NCBI RefSeq assembly: GCF_003337715.1
Contig: NZ_QPIX01000005.1
Location: 248,001-312,000 of the forward strand
Length of the DNA: 64,000 nt
From: Ciceribacter lividus
GTDB taxonomy: Bacteria > Pseudomonadota > Alphaproteobacteria > Rhizobiales > Rhizobiaceae
Direction of reading: 5' to 3'
Shown: positions 16,563 through 25,287 of the stretch, piece by piece
Layout: each line of letters starts with the position of its first letter
Numbering within the stretch: the stretch's first letter is position 1
Notes under the pieces: model-generated
Database searches by the model: none
What the model saw: only the letters and a program-made list of their open reading frames with translations
Told to the model about the DNA's origin: nothing
Translations under genes and position numbers: made by a program

Positions 16563-16779
16563 GCGCTGTAGACGATTGGGCTTTCTTTGGTATTGTAAAT
16601 TAACCATTTCGGGTGAGTGCCGGAGCTGGGCGCGCATGGAAGAAGATGCGCTCTCGCGGATATGGCGACTATGAAAATGGATTTCATAAGCAAGCACAGA
16701 GGCGCCGCTTCGACGTTGACGCATACCGTAAACTGACGCAGTCTGTGAAAATCAATTACGCATAGCAGGGGACGAAGTC

Positions 16780-17964
16780 ATGAAAGTCGCCGTCATCGGG
16801 CTGGGATTCCGTCTCGGCTATCTGGGTCGGATATTCAATGAGATCGACCCGGATTTCGAGATCGTCGGTTATGTCGATCCGGCGCCGGCCGGTCTGCAGA
16901 CGCTCGAAGAGCGCGGCATCTCGCCCGGCCGCTCCTATCCCAGCCCCGAGGCGCTGATCGCGGGCGAGAAATTCGACCTTCTGATGATCGGCTCGCCGAA
17001 TCACCTCCATCTGGAACACATCCGTATCGGTCTCGAGGCCGGGCTGACCGTCTTCACCGAGAAGCCGATCGTCGTGTCGATCGAGGAGAGCTATGCGCTC
17101 GCCTCGTTGCTGGCGAAATACGGCCATGACCGGCTTCTGGTCGGCCTCGTGCTCCGCTACTCACCGCTTTATCGTGATCTGCGCAAGGCGCAGGCCGACG
17201 GACGTTTGGGCGAGGTCGTGTCCATTGAGGCCTCCGAGCACATAGAGCCGTATCACGGTGCCTTCTTCATGCGCGACTGGCGTCGCTACGGGCGCTATGC
17301 CGGCGGTTTCATGCTGGAAAAGTGCTGTCACGACCTCGACCTCTACAACGGCGTCGTCGGTGCGCGCCCGCGTTTCGTCGCGAGCTTCGGCGGCCGCAAG
17401 AGCTTTGTGCCGTCGAACGCGCCGGAGGCGGCCGGTGCCAACGATCTCGAAGTCTATCATCGCAAGCCGAGCGGCTGGATGGGATCGGACCGGGTCTTCG
17501 ACAGTGACGCCGACATCATCGACTACCAGACCGCGATCGTCGAATACGAGAACGGCGCGTCGATGACCTTCCACACCAATCTCAACGTGCCGGACCAGTT
17601 CCGCCGCTTCTGCGTGATCGGGTCGAAAGGCATGGCCGAGGGCGATTTCGTTCGCGGCTACATGAACGTCCACGACGCCCGAACCAACGAGAGGACGGTC
17701 GCCAACACCTACACGGCGCCGTCAGAAGAATCCCAGCATTACGGCGCCGACGAGCAGATGGCGGCCGACGTGCTCGCCTTCGTCAACGAGGGGCGTCCGC
17801 AGCCGGTCTCGGCGATCGATGCGCTCGAGGCCGGCATCCTGGCGCTTGCGATGGACGAGGCGCGCCTTGGCCGCAAGGTGGTCGACCTCGCGCCGGTCTG
17901 GACGCAGTTCGACGCTTGTCTCCAGGGCCGCGAGCCGGCTCCGCTCACCGCCCGCTCCGCCTGA
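16780..17964 (+). CDS. Gfo/Idh/MocA-family NAD(P)-dependent oxidoreductase
   Basis: A 394-residue two-domain dehydrogenase. The Rossmann fold begins MKVAVIGLGFRLG, the family E94-K95-P96 motif is present, and the catalytic H183-D184-L-D186 lies in KCCHDLDLYNG. Such enzymes oxidise or reduce sugar or inositol hydroxyls, and some act as redox-assisted glycosidases. No signal peptide is present, so it works in the cytoplasm. Its stop precedes the first permease of a sugar ABC importer by eight bases, so it is likely to act on the imported sugar. A 394-residue length and no Tat signal argue against the GH109 subgroup. Substrate unknown. Confidence 0.88.
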   Translation: MKVAVIGLGFRLGYLGRIFNEIDPDFEIVGYVDPAPAGLQTLEERGISPGRSYPSPEALIAGEKFDLLMIGSPNHLHLEHIRIGLEAGLTVFTEKPIVVSIEESYALASLLAKYGHDRLLVGLVLRYSPLYRDLRKAQADGRLGEVVSIEASEHIEPYHGAFFMRDWRRYGRYAGGFMLEKCCHDLDLYNGVVGARPRFVASFGGRKSFVPSNAPEAAGANDLEVYHRKPSGWMGSDRVFDSDADIIDYQTAIVEYENGASMTFHTNLNVPDQFRRFCVIGSKGMAEGDFVRGYMNVHDARTNERTVANTYTAPSEESQHYGADEQMAADVLAFVNEGRPQPVSAIDALEAGILALAMDEARLGRKVVDLAPVWTQFDACLQGREPAPLTARSA

Positions 17965-17972
17965 GGCCCGCC

Positions 17973-18857
17973 ATGCAAGCCAGACGAAGCGCCATCATCT
18001 TTGCCTGGTTGCTGCTCGCACCGGCGGTTCTCTACGTCGCGGCGATCGTCGCCTATCCGCTCGTCGATACGTTGATCCTGTCGTTCACGGACGCCTCGCT
18101 GAAGCGCGTGACCAACTGGGTCGGCTGGGTGAACTACGACAGGATCTTCAACGCCACCTTCGCCGAGGTCATCCTGCGGACCTTCGTCTGGACCTTCTTC
18201 TCCGTCGCAATCAAGATGGTGATCGGCACCTTCGGTGCCACCATGCTGAACGCCGCGGTGCCCGGCCGGGCGCTTTTCCGCGTGCTGACCATGCCGCCGT
18301 GGATCGTGCCGATGGCGATCGGCATCTTCATGTGGGGCTGGATGTACAACGGCCAGTTCGGCATGATTTCGGGCCTCCTGCAGCGTTTCGGCTTCGTCGA
18401 CGGGCCGGTTGCCTTCCTCGCCCACGGTTCGACCGCCTTCTGGGCGACGATCTTCACCGACGTGTGGATCGGTGTGCCCATGGTGACGCTCTACATGCTC
18501 GCCGCCATCCAGGCGATCCCGCAGGATCTCTACGAGGCCGCCTGGACGGACGGTGCCGGCCGGTTCTACCGCTTCCGCCGCATCACGCTGCCGCTGCTCC
18601 TGCCGGCGATGATCACCATGTCGATGATCTCGCTGATCTCGACCTTCAATTCCTTCGACATCATCTGGATCCTGACCCAGGGCGGCCCGAGCGGCGAAAC
18701 CACGACGATGATCATCGACACCTACCGCACGGCGATCGGGTCGAAGAAGTACGGGGAGGGCGCTGCCCGCGCGGTGCTGATCTGCATCTTCCTGTCGATC
18801 TTCTGCATTGCCTACTTCCGTGTCACCAGCCGCCTTGCCGCCGGAGAAAAGCGATGA
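17973..18857 (+). CDS. Sugar ABC transporter permease 1 (CUT1, MalF-like)
   Basis: A 294-residue inner-membrane protein with six predicted helices, the first at 9-30 (IIFAWLLLAPAVLYVAAIVAYP). The EAA loop that contacts the ATPase reads YEAAWTDGAGRFYRFRRITLP, typical of CUT1 carbohydrate importers. The ATG at 17973 follows the oxidoreductase stop by eight bases, and its stop overlaps the second permease start (ATGA). It forms the channel with the next gene and works with the binding protein at 19.8 kb and the ATPase at 21.1 kb. Confidence 0.93.
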   Translation: MQARRSAIIFAWLLLAPAVLYVAAIVAYPLVDTLILSFTDASLKRVTNWVGWVNYDRIFNATFAEVILRTFVWTFFSVAIKMVIGTFGATMLNAAVPGRALFRVLTMPPWIVPMAIGIFMWGWMYNGQFGMISGLLQRFGFVDGPVAFLAHGSTAFWATIFTDVWIGVPMVTLYMLAAIQAIPQDLYEAAWTDGAGRFYRFRRITLPLLLPAMITMSMISLISTFNSFDIIWILTQGGPSGETTTMIIDTYRTAIGSKKYGEGAARAVLICIFLSIFCIAYFRVTSRLAAGEKR

Positions 18858-19711
18858 GACAGCCCAAGTCCATGATCAACCGCTACAGATGGTACGAGAT
18901 CGTCGGTATCTATGCCGGCATCGCGGTCTTCCTCACCTTCGTGCTCGCTCCCTTCGTCGAGGGCTTCCTTGTCTCGCTGAAGCCGCTCAGCCAGCTCTTC
19001 TCGTCGCCTTACCGCTTCTGGCCGGAAGACGGCTCCTTCGAGGCCTACCGTACGATGTGGGTGAGTGTGCCGGGTTTTGCCCGCTACATCTTCAACTCCT
19101 TCTTCATTTCGGGCGTGGCGACGCTCGTGGTGCTGCTGCTTGTCGTGCCGGCGGCTTACGCCTTCGCACGCTTCGACTTCAAGGGTAGGGGGCCGCTGCT
19201 CGGCGCCTTCCTCGCAGTCAACATGTTCTCAGGCGCCGTTCTGCTCATTCCGCTCTTCCGCCTGATGCGCTCCTTCGGCGTCCTCAACACCTATCTCGCG
19301 ATGATCGTCCCCGGTGCCGCTTTCCTCATTCCGACGGCGATCTGGCTGCTGCGGACCTACATGATGCGCATCCCGAGGGAGCTCGAGGAGGCCGCCTATG
19401 TCGACGGCGCCGGCTATTTTTACACCTTCCGGCGGGTGGTCCTGCCGCTCGCCGCACCCGGCATCGCCGTCGTCGCCATCACCACCTTCATCGGCGCCTA
19501 TGCCCAACAGTTCATCTTCGCGCTGACCTTCAATTCCAAGAGTGAGTACATGCCGCTGCCGATCGGCCTCTTTGCCTATTTCGGACGGCAGGAGGTGGTG
19601 TGGAACGAACTGATGGCCGCAAGCTTCGTCGGGATCGCACCGGCGCTGATCGTGATCTTCTTCCTGCAGCGCTATCTGGTGAGCGGGCTCACCGCCGGCG
19701 CCGTCAAGTAG
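18854..19711 (+). CDS. Sugar ABC transporter permease 2 (CUT1, MalG-like)
   Basis: A 285-residue inner-membrane protein, six helices, with the first at about 17-40 and an EAA loop LEEAAYVDGAGYFYTFRRVVLP. The ATG at 18854 overlaps the stop of permease 1 by four bases. MalG-type permeases end with a helix that enters the ATPase interface, consistent with the FFLQRYLVSGLTAGAVK terminus. The substrate follows from context only: the flanking nag genes and the GH20 hexosaminidase suggest an N-acetylhexosamine oligosaccharide. Confidence 0.93.
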   Translation: MRQPKSMINRYRWYEIVGIYAGIAVFLTFVLAPFVEGFLVSLKPLSQLFSSPYRFWPEDGSFEAYRTMWVSVPGFARYIFNSFFISGVATLVVLLLVVPAAYAFARFDFKGRGPLLGAFLAVNMFSGAVLLIPLFRLMRSFGVLNTYLAMIVPGAAFLIPTAIWLLRTYMMRIPRELEEAAYVDGAGYFYTFRRVVLPLAAPGIAVVAITTFIGAYAQQFIFALTFNSKSEYMPLPIGLFAYFGRQEVVWNELMAASFVGIAPALIVIFFLQRYLVSGLTAGAVK

Positions 19712-19771
19712 GAGACGACCTGCCATCTGAAATACCGAAAGACCAACCTGTCAAAAAAAGGGGAACCACAG

Positions 19772-20992
19772 ATGAAAAGGACTTTCTGCATTCTCACCGG
19801 TACGCTGGCGCTGCTCGCCGGTTCGGCGCTGCCGTCGCTCGCCGCCGACCAGGAGATCAGCTGGATCTATTGCGGCGACAAGATCGACCCGATCCACGAG
19901 AAATACATCAAGGAATGGGAAGGAAAGAACGCCGGCTACAAGGTCGTTCCGGAGGTCGTCGGCTGGGCGCAGTGCCAGGACAAGGCGACGACGCTCGCCG
20001 CCTCCGGCTCTCCGGCCGCGCTCGCCTATGTCGGTTCGCGCACGCTCAAGGAATTCGCCGAGAACGACATGATCGTTCCGGTTCCGATGACCGATGAGGA
20101 GAAGGCGAGCTATTACCCCAACATCGTCGACACCGTCACCTTCGACGGCACCCAGTGGGGCGTGCCGATCGCCTTCTCCACCAAGGTCCTCTACTGGAAC
20201 AAGGATCTCTTCAAGCAGGCCGGTCTCGATCCGGAAACCCCGCCGAAGACCTGGGCCGAGGAGATCGCCTTTGCCAAGCAGATCAAGGAGAAGACCGGTA
20301 TCGCCGGCTACGGCCTGCCGGCCAAGACCTTCGACAACACGATGCATCAGTTCATGCATTGGGTTTACACCAACAACGGCAAGGTGATCGACGGCGACAA
20401 GATCGTCATCGACAGCCCGGAAGTGCTGGCCGCGCTCCAGGCCTACAAGGACATCGCGCCCTACTCCGAGGAGGGGCCGACCGCCTACGAGCAGAACGAA
20501 GTGCGTGCGATCTTCCTCGACGGCAAGCTCGGCATGATCCAGGCCGGCTCCGGTGCGGCCACCCTCCTCAAGGAGCGCGGCCTGAACTGGGGCATTGCGC
20601 CTCTGCCGCTCGGCCCCTCTGCCAAGGGCGAAGGCACGCTGCTCATCACCGACAGCCTCGCGGTCTTCAAGGGTTCCGGCGTCGAGGACAAGGCGATCGA
20701 ATTTGCCAAGTTCATCACCTCGCCCGGTCCGCAGGGCGAGTATGAGCTGCAGGGCGGTGCCGGCCTCACGCCGCTGCGTCCCGGCCCGAAGGTGGACGAA
20801 TTCGTCGCAAAGGATCCCTACTGGAAGCCGCTGATCGACGGCATCACCTATGGCGGCCCGGAACCGCTCTTCACCGATTATCGCGGCTTCCAGAACGTCA
20901 TGATCGAGATGGTGCAGTCGGTCGTCACCGGCAAGGCCGAACCCGCGGATGCCGTGAAGAAGGCCGCCGCCGAGCTCGACCAGTACAAATAA
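19772..20992 (+). CDS. Extracellular sugar-binding protein of the ABC importer (family 1)
   Basis: A 406-residue periplasmic protein. A Sec signal peptide (residues 1-24, cleavage after SLA-A) is followed by a mature chain of the MalE-like family 1 fold; SGSPAALAYVGSRTLKEFAEN and GVPIAFSTKVLYWNKDLFKQAG are characteristic. The ribosome site AAAGGGGAA lies eight bases before the ATG. An exceptionally stable hairpin follows the stop, which fits the usual need for more binding protein than permease. Ligand unknown; amino-sugar oligosaccharide by context. Confidence 0.93.
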   Translation: MKRTFCILTGTLALLAGSALPSLAADQEISWIYCGDKIDPIHEKYIKEWEGKNAGYKVVPEVVGWAQCQDKATTLAASGSPAALAYVGSRTLKEFAENDMIVPVPMTDEEKASYYPNIVDTVTFDGTQWGVPIAFSTKVLYWNKDLFKQAGLDPETPPKTWAEEIAFAKQIKEKTGIAGYGLPAKTFDNTMHQFMHWVYTNNGKVIDGDKIVIDSPEVLAALQAYKDIAPYSEEGPTAYEQNEVRAIFLDGKLGMIQAGSGAATLLKERGLNWGIAPLPLGPSAKGEGTLLITDSLAVFKGSGVEDKAIEFAKFITSPGPQGEYELQGGAGLTPLRPGPKVDEFVAKDPYWKPLIDGITYGGPEPLFTDYRGFQNVMIEMVQSVVTGKAEPADAVKKAAAELDQYK

Positions 20993-21002
20993 GCCGCAAG
21001 AC

Positions 21003-21027
21003 GGTCGCGGGCGAAAAGCCCGCGACC
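21003..21027 (+). other. Strong mRNA hairpin between binding-protein and ATPase genes
   Basis: GGTCGCGGGC (21003-21012), loop GAAAA, GCCCGCGACC (21018-21027): a perfect 10-bp stem. There is no T-run after it, so it is more likely an mRNA 3'-end stabiliser or partial attenuator than a full terminator. Confidence 0.7.
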
Positions 21028-21090
21028 CCGCTTATGCAGGAACGGCCGGCACCCGCACGCAAGACGCCGGCAGCGCGGAGAAACAGGGAC

Positions 21091-22221
21091 GTGGGTCAGC
21101 TTAATCTCAACCGGGTCGTCAAGTCCTACGGCCATTTCGAAGTCATCAAGGGCGTGTCGCTGGAGATCGGCAACGGCGAATTCGTCGTCTTCGTCGGTCC
21201 CTCCGGCTGCGGAAAGTCGACGCTTCTGCGCATGATCGCCGGGCTCGACGACACCAGCGGTGGCGACATCGTCATCGACGGCGAGCGCGTCAACGACAGG
21301 CCGCCGGTCGAACGCGGCATCGCCATGGTCTTCCAGTCCTATGCGCTCTATCCGCACATGTCGGTCTTCGAGAACATCGCCTTTCCGCTGCGGGTCGAGA
21401 AAATGCCGGAGGCGACGATCCGCGAGAAGGTCGAGGCGGTAGCCACGATCCTGAAGCTCGAACAGCGGCTGGAGCAGCGGCCGGGCATGCTCTCGGGCGG
21501 CCAGCGCCAGCGTGTGGCGATCGGCCGGGCGATCGTCCGGGAGCCGAAGATATTCCTCTTCGACGAGCCGCTTTCGAACCTCGACGCGGCCCTTCGCTCG
21601 GACATGCGCATCGAGCTCACCAAGCTGCATCGCGACCTGAAGGCGACGATGATCTACGTCACCCACGACCAGGTCGAGGCGATGACCATGGCTGACCGCA
21701 TCGTCGTGCTGAACGCCGGCGACGTGGCTCAGGTCGGAGCGCCGCTCGAACTCTATCACAAGCCGCAGAACCTTTTCGTTGCCGGCTTTATCGGCAATCC
21801 GAAGATGAACTTCGTGCCAGTGACCTGCACGGGAGCCGGCGAGGACGGGGTCACCATTTCCTATGAAGGGCAGACCGCGACGATCGCCGTCGAGGCCTCG
21901 GCCGGTCTCGTCGGCGAGACGCTGACGCTCGGCATCCGGCCGGAACATACGACGCTCGCCGCCGGCGACCTCGCCATCCGCGTGGTGCCTTCGGTGATCG
22001 AGCGGCTCGGCATCAACACGATCGCCTATGCGAGCCTGCCGTCCGGCGAACCCTATTGCGCGCTCCTGCCGGGCTCGGCCCCGATCCGTGCCGAAGAGCC
22101 GATCCTGACCGGCATCATGGCGGCGGACTGCCACCTCTTCGATCCTTCGGGCAGGGCGCTCGAGCGGCGCATCGACTGGCGCAGGCTGGAACTGCCGGCC
22201 GCCGTCACCGCTGGGGAATGA
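21091..22221 (+). CDS. Sugar ABC transporter ATP-binding protein (UgpC/MsmK type)
   Basis: A 376-residue ATPase with Walker A GPSGCGKST, Q-loop VFQSYALYPHMSVFENIAFPL, signature LSGGQRQR, Walker B IFLFDEPLSNLD and H-loop VTHDQVEAMTMADR, then a C-terminal TOBE regulatory domain. It energises the CUT1 permease pair. I choose GTG at 21091 because it gives the family N-terminus (GQLNLNRVVKSYG) with AGGGA just upstream; the ATG at 21034 would add 19 basic residues and lies seven bases after the hairpin, with no ribosome site. Some members serve several importers. Confidence 0.9.
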   Translation: MGQLNLNRVVKSYGHFEVIKGVSLEIGNGEFVVFVGPSGCGKSTLLRMIAGLDDTSGGDIVIDGERVNDRPPVERGIAMVFQSYALYPHMSVFENIAFPLRVEKMPEATIREKVEAVATILKLEQRLEQRPGMLSGGQRQRVAIGRAIVREPKIFLFDEPLSNLDAALRSDMRIELTKLHRDLKATMIYVTHDQVEAMTMADRIVVLNAGDVAQVGAPLELYHKPQNLFVAGFIGNPKMNFVPVTCTGAGEDGVTISYEGQTATIAVEASAGLVGETLTLGIRPEHTTLAAGDLAIRVVPSVIERLGINTIAYASLPSGEPYCALLPGSAPIRAEEPILTGIMAADCHLFDPSGRALERRIDWRRLELPAAVTAGE

Positions 22222-22237
22222 CGCTCGGACGGTTCAC

Positions 22238-22672
22238 TCAGGGCGGAAAACCCTCATACTGGGGAAGGTCGTCGGTGATCTCGTGCCATGGCGCCTTCGA
22301 GCCGACGAAGATGTGCATCGCCGGCCGGATCGACGGCGCGTCGATCAGCGTGCCCATCGGCACGTGCACCTTCACGGTGCCGCACTCGGCGATCCACGAA
22401 TAGACGAGCGAACCGCAAGTGCGGCAATGCATGTCGTGGATGCCGTCCGGATCACCATGCCGAAAGAGGTTGTCCGTACCGGCCGTAACCTCGAAGTCCT
22501 CGACCGTGACGCCGGCGATTGGCTTGAAGGCCGAACCGGTGGTCCGCCGGCACTTCGAACAGTGGCAGTTGATCGCGTAAAGGAAATTGTCCGCGACCTC
22601 GTAGGTCACGGCACAGCACATGCAACCGCCGCGCAGGCGTCGCTCCTTGGGCAGTTCATCATTGGATGACAT
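22238..22672 (-). CDS. GFA-family zinc protein (glutathione-dependent formaldehyde-activating/CENP-V domain)
   Basis: A 144-residue protein with the GFA zinc pattern: C17-M-C19, C36-H-C38-x2-C41 and C83-x2-C86. The type protein of the family catalyses formation of S-hydroxymethylglutathione, but most members have no established reaction. The ATG at 22672 has GGAGG upstream. It is convergent with the ABC ATPase gene (17-base gap) and lies 105 bases downstream of the M81 peptidase on the same strand, so it may be the last gene of that minus-strand group. Role in the region unknown. Confidence 0.85.
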   Translation of the reverse strand: MSSNDELPKERRLRGGCMCCAVTYEVADNFLYAINCHCSKCRRTTGSAFKPIAGVTVEDFEVTAGTDNLFRHGDPDGIHDMHCRTCGSLVYSWIAECGTVKVHVPMGTLIDAPSIRPAMHIFVGSKAPWHEITDDLPQYEGFPP

Positions 22673-22776
22673 GCCTTTTCTCCTCCCGATGCGAGGCACT
22701 CGTGATCCTGCACGCACGAGACGCTACCATACCACGCAGCGACCGGCGACTGCCGGTTTCAACTGCAGTGCGCGTG

Positions 22777-24246
22777 TCACGCCACCTCGACGCAGTGCGG
22801 ATCGGCCGTCATCGGCCATATGTCGCGCCTTGCGCGCCGGTAGGGATTGGTCGCCGGATCGTTCGGGTAGGGGGAGCCGGCCGAGCAGTAGAGGATTTCC
22901 GACGCGATCTTCGAAAAGGCGGCGTAGAAGTGGTTCGTCGACTTTATCACCAGGATGCGCTTGCTCTGCGGATCGATACCGAGGGCCGTGAAAAGCGACG
23001 GATCGTAACTCTGCACACGCACGCTGCTCAGCACGATGTCGATCCCCTTGTGGCGGATGTGTGCGGCGTCTCCGAAGGGGGCCACGCTCTCGCCGAAGCG
23101 CATTTCGGCATTCGGCACGACGCGCACGACTTCGACAAGCCCGTCGATCGGGTTGCCGGTGCCCGGCGCAGACTTCGCCCCGAAACGCAAGGGGATTTCC
23201 GCCCCTTCGCCGGCCGCCATGCAGAGCTGGACGGCGATCGGGTCCCAGATCATGCCGACCGCCACGTCGGTCGCGCCGCGCAAGAGGAGTTCCTCGAGGA
23301 TCACCGTCGAATCCCCCGCCGTGCCGCCGCCGGGATTGTCCCACATGTCGGCGATGACGACCGGTCCACGGGGGGCCGTGAGTGCGCGGTTCACGGCCTC
23401 TTTCTCGTCGATCTGCGGCATCATGAATGTGCCGCGCAACGAAAAGAGTTCGAGCCCGAGTTTGCGGGCGAGGCGCTCGCCCTTCTCGGGTTTCGCATTG
23501 GTGACGGCAATCATCTTGGTGCCGAGTTCCGGCACGTCGCCGGCCATGAAACCGTGGATGACGGAAAGCGACAGCACGTCCTCGTCTTCGGCTTCGATCG
23601 CCGTCAGCCTGTCGACGAAGGAGCGCATCGGCTCGCGCGAGGTCGGGAAGACGTCGATCATCCGGCAGTCGAAGACCGACATGACCGGCTTCACCCGGCC
23701 CTCCAGCGTGTCGACGGCGATCCGCCAGAGGTCCTCGGCGCGGGCGACGAAATCCGTGTGCGGGAATTCCTTGAACACGACGAAGAAGTCGGCCGCCGCC
23801 ACGCGCTTGGCCGTCAGGTGGCTGTGGGGGTCGAGCTCGGCGCAGAGCAGCACGTCCGGCCCGATGATCTCGCGGATGCGCGTGAGAAGGTCGCCCTCCG
23901 GATCGATGTAGCCGGCCGCCACCATGGCGCCGTGCAGGCCGAGCACGACGGCGTCGACCGGCATCGCCGCTCGCAACTGGTCGAGGATCTCGTCGCGCAG
24001 TCCCTCGTAGGTCTCGCGGTTGACGAGGCCGGCGGGATCGGCCCAGGCCGCCGTCCCTTCGATCAGCGTCCAGCCCTTCTCCGCAGCAGCCCTGCGGCCG
24101 ACGGTGATCGGCGCAGTGCAGAGGGTCGGCGTCTGCGGATGCGTGCCCGGAGGGGCATAGAGGGAATCCTCAAACGCGCGCCGGTCGATGCAGATCGGCG
24201 AGAAGGTGTTGGTTTCCGTTGCGAGGGCGGCGGTGAAGATGCGCAA
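22777..24246 (-). CDS. M81-family metallopeptidase (MlrC-like), first copy
   Basis: A 489-residue cytoplasmic protein of the MlrC family, whose founding member hydrolyses linearised microcystin. The presumed zinc ligands are D139-P-H141 in ELDPHSHLT and H163 in FPHTDF; other family marks are ATETNTFSP at residue 9, GLHGAM at 103-108 and the glycine-rich DMWDNPGGGTAGDST, which begins the C-terminal domain. No signal peptide. Natural substrates of most M81 proteins are unknown. It lies downstream of a small NTF2-like gene (33-base gap). A second, clearly different M81 gene is 4.7 kb away in the opposite orientation. Confidence 0.88.
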   Translation of the reverse strand: MRIFTAALATETNTFSPICIDRRAFEDSLYAPPGTHPQTPTLCTAPITVGRRAAAEKGWTLIEGTAAWADPAGLVNRETYEGLRDEILDQLRAAMPVDAVVLGLHGAMVAAGYIDPEGDLLTRIREIIGPDVLLCAELDPHSHLTAKRVAAADFFVVFKEFPHTDFVARAEDLWRIAVDTLEGRVKPVMSVFDCRMIDVFPTSREPMRSFVDRLTAIEAEDEDVLSLSVIHGFMAGDVPELGTKMIAVTNAKPEKGERLARKLGLELFSLRGTFMMPQIDEKEAVNRALTAPRGPVVIADMWDNPGGGTAGDSTVILEELLLRGATDVAVGMIWDPIAVQLCMAAGEGAEIPLRFGAKSAPGTGNPIDGLVEVVRVVPNAEMRFGESVAPFGDAAHIRHKGIDIVLSSVRVQSYDPSLFTALGIDPQSKRILVIKSTNHFYAAFSKIASEILYCSAGSPYPNDPATNPYRRARRDIWPMTADPHCVEVA

Positions 24247-24279
24247 GACGATGGCCTTTGGTGTCGTGAGAGAAGAGCC

Positions 24280-24774
24280 TCACCCCATCGGATAGGGCAG
24301 GTAACCCGTAAAGCCGCTGATCTTCCAGCGGCCCTCGTGCAGACGGCAGCAATAGAGCGTCTGCCATTTCATGACGTCGAGACCGCCGTCGGTCGTTCGT
24401 ATGCCACCGTCGAACTTCTTGCGTACCAGCGCGGCCTCGCCGACGATCTCGATCTCCTCGAGCCAGGTGGTGCGGAAGATCGCCGTGCGCGGATCCTCGC
24501 CATAGGTCTTGCCGGCGAAATCGCGCGCCTGCCGCAGCCACTCGTCGCGATAGGCGGCGAGCGTCGGAAAGGCTAGCGTCCAGCGGTCCGGGTTCGGCTC
24601 ACGATTGCCGCTGACGCCGAGAAAGCCTTCCTCGATGAAGTCGCCGGCGACCATCGACCAGTCGGCGGAAAGGAATGCGTCGATGTCCCGCGGGACCAGC
24701 ATCTCCCAGATCGCATGGCGAGCCACGTCGGACGCGGCGAACGGATTCTTATAGGGGTCCCGATGGAGTGTCAT
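24280..24774 (-). CDS. SnoaL/NTF2-like protein of unknown function
   Basis: A 164-residue protein with no signal peptide. The order of a helical N-terminus (ARHAIWEMLVPRDIDAFLSADWSMVAGDF), then strands around RTTWLEEIEIVGEAALVRKKFDG and a GRWKISGFTGYLPYPMG end fits an NTF2/SnoaL cone fold. Such proteins are either small lyases/isomerases or non-catalytic ligand binders. The ATG at 24774 is used; an upstream in-frame start would extend into the divergent promoter region. It heads the minus-strand unit with the first M81 peptidase and possibly the GFA gene. Confidence 0.65.
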   Translation of the reverse strand: MTLHRDPYKNPFAASDVARHAIWEMLVPRDIDAFLSADWSMVAGDFIEEGFLGVSGNREPNPDRWTLAFPTLAAYRDEWLRQARDFAGKTYGEDPRTAIFRTTWLEEIEIVGEAALVRKKFDGGIRTTDGGLDVMKWQTLYCCRLHEGRWKISGFTGYLPYPMG

Positions 24775-24874
24775 TGCTAAATTCTTTTCATCAGTGCCAA
24801 TTATCTCTGGCAAAATTCGGTTTTCCGTGATGATTTGTCAATCAAGTATGAAAACAATTTGCGACGAGTGAGTC

Positions 24875-25261
24875 ATGGCGATCAGGCGTTACGGCAGTGA
24901 GCAATCCGGTGCAGGCGGGCAGCGCCTGCCTTTTGCCCGCGCCGTCGAGGCCGATGGTTGGCTGCATGTTTCCGGCCAGGTCGCGATGGAGAACGGCGAA
25001 ATCGTCCAGGGTGGCATCGTCGAGCAGACCCACAAGGCGATCGCCAACCTGATCGCCATCCTGCATGAGGCCGGTTACGGCGTCGAGCACGTCGTGCGTT
25101 GCGGTGTGTGGCTCGACGATCCCCGCGACTTCTGGAGCTTCAACAAGGTCTACCAGCAGTATTTCGGCGAGCATCCGCCGGCCCGCGCCTGCGTGCAGTC
25201 GTCGATGATGGTCGATTGCAAGGTCGAGATCGACTGCATAGCCTACAAGCCTTCGAAATAG
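24875..25261 (+). CDS. RidA-family protein (enamine/imine deaminase or relative)
   Basis: A 128-residue YjgF/YER057c/UK114 protein. The substrate-binding arginine R104 is present in PPARACVQSS and the VSGQVAM segment at 32-38 is typical. RidA hydrolyses reactive enamines and imines made by PLP enzymes; other subfamilies act in specific catabolic routes. No PLP enzyme is in the cluster, so a pathway-specific role is possible. It is the first gene of the plus-strand unit RidA-RpiR-SDR-GH20-M81-MFS-CutC. Confidence 0.88.
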   Translation: MAIRRYGSEQSGAGGQRLPFARAVEADGWLHVSGQVAMENGEIVQGGIVEQTHKAIANLIAILHEAGYGVEHVVRCGVWLDDPRDFWSFNKVYQQYFGEHPPARACVQSSMMVDCKVEIDCIAYKPSK

Positions 25262-25287
25262 CGTTCGGAAGCGGGGAAGGGGCTGCA

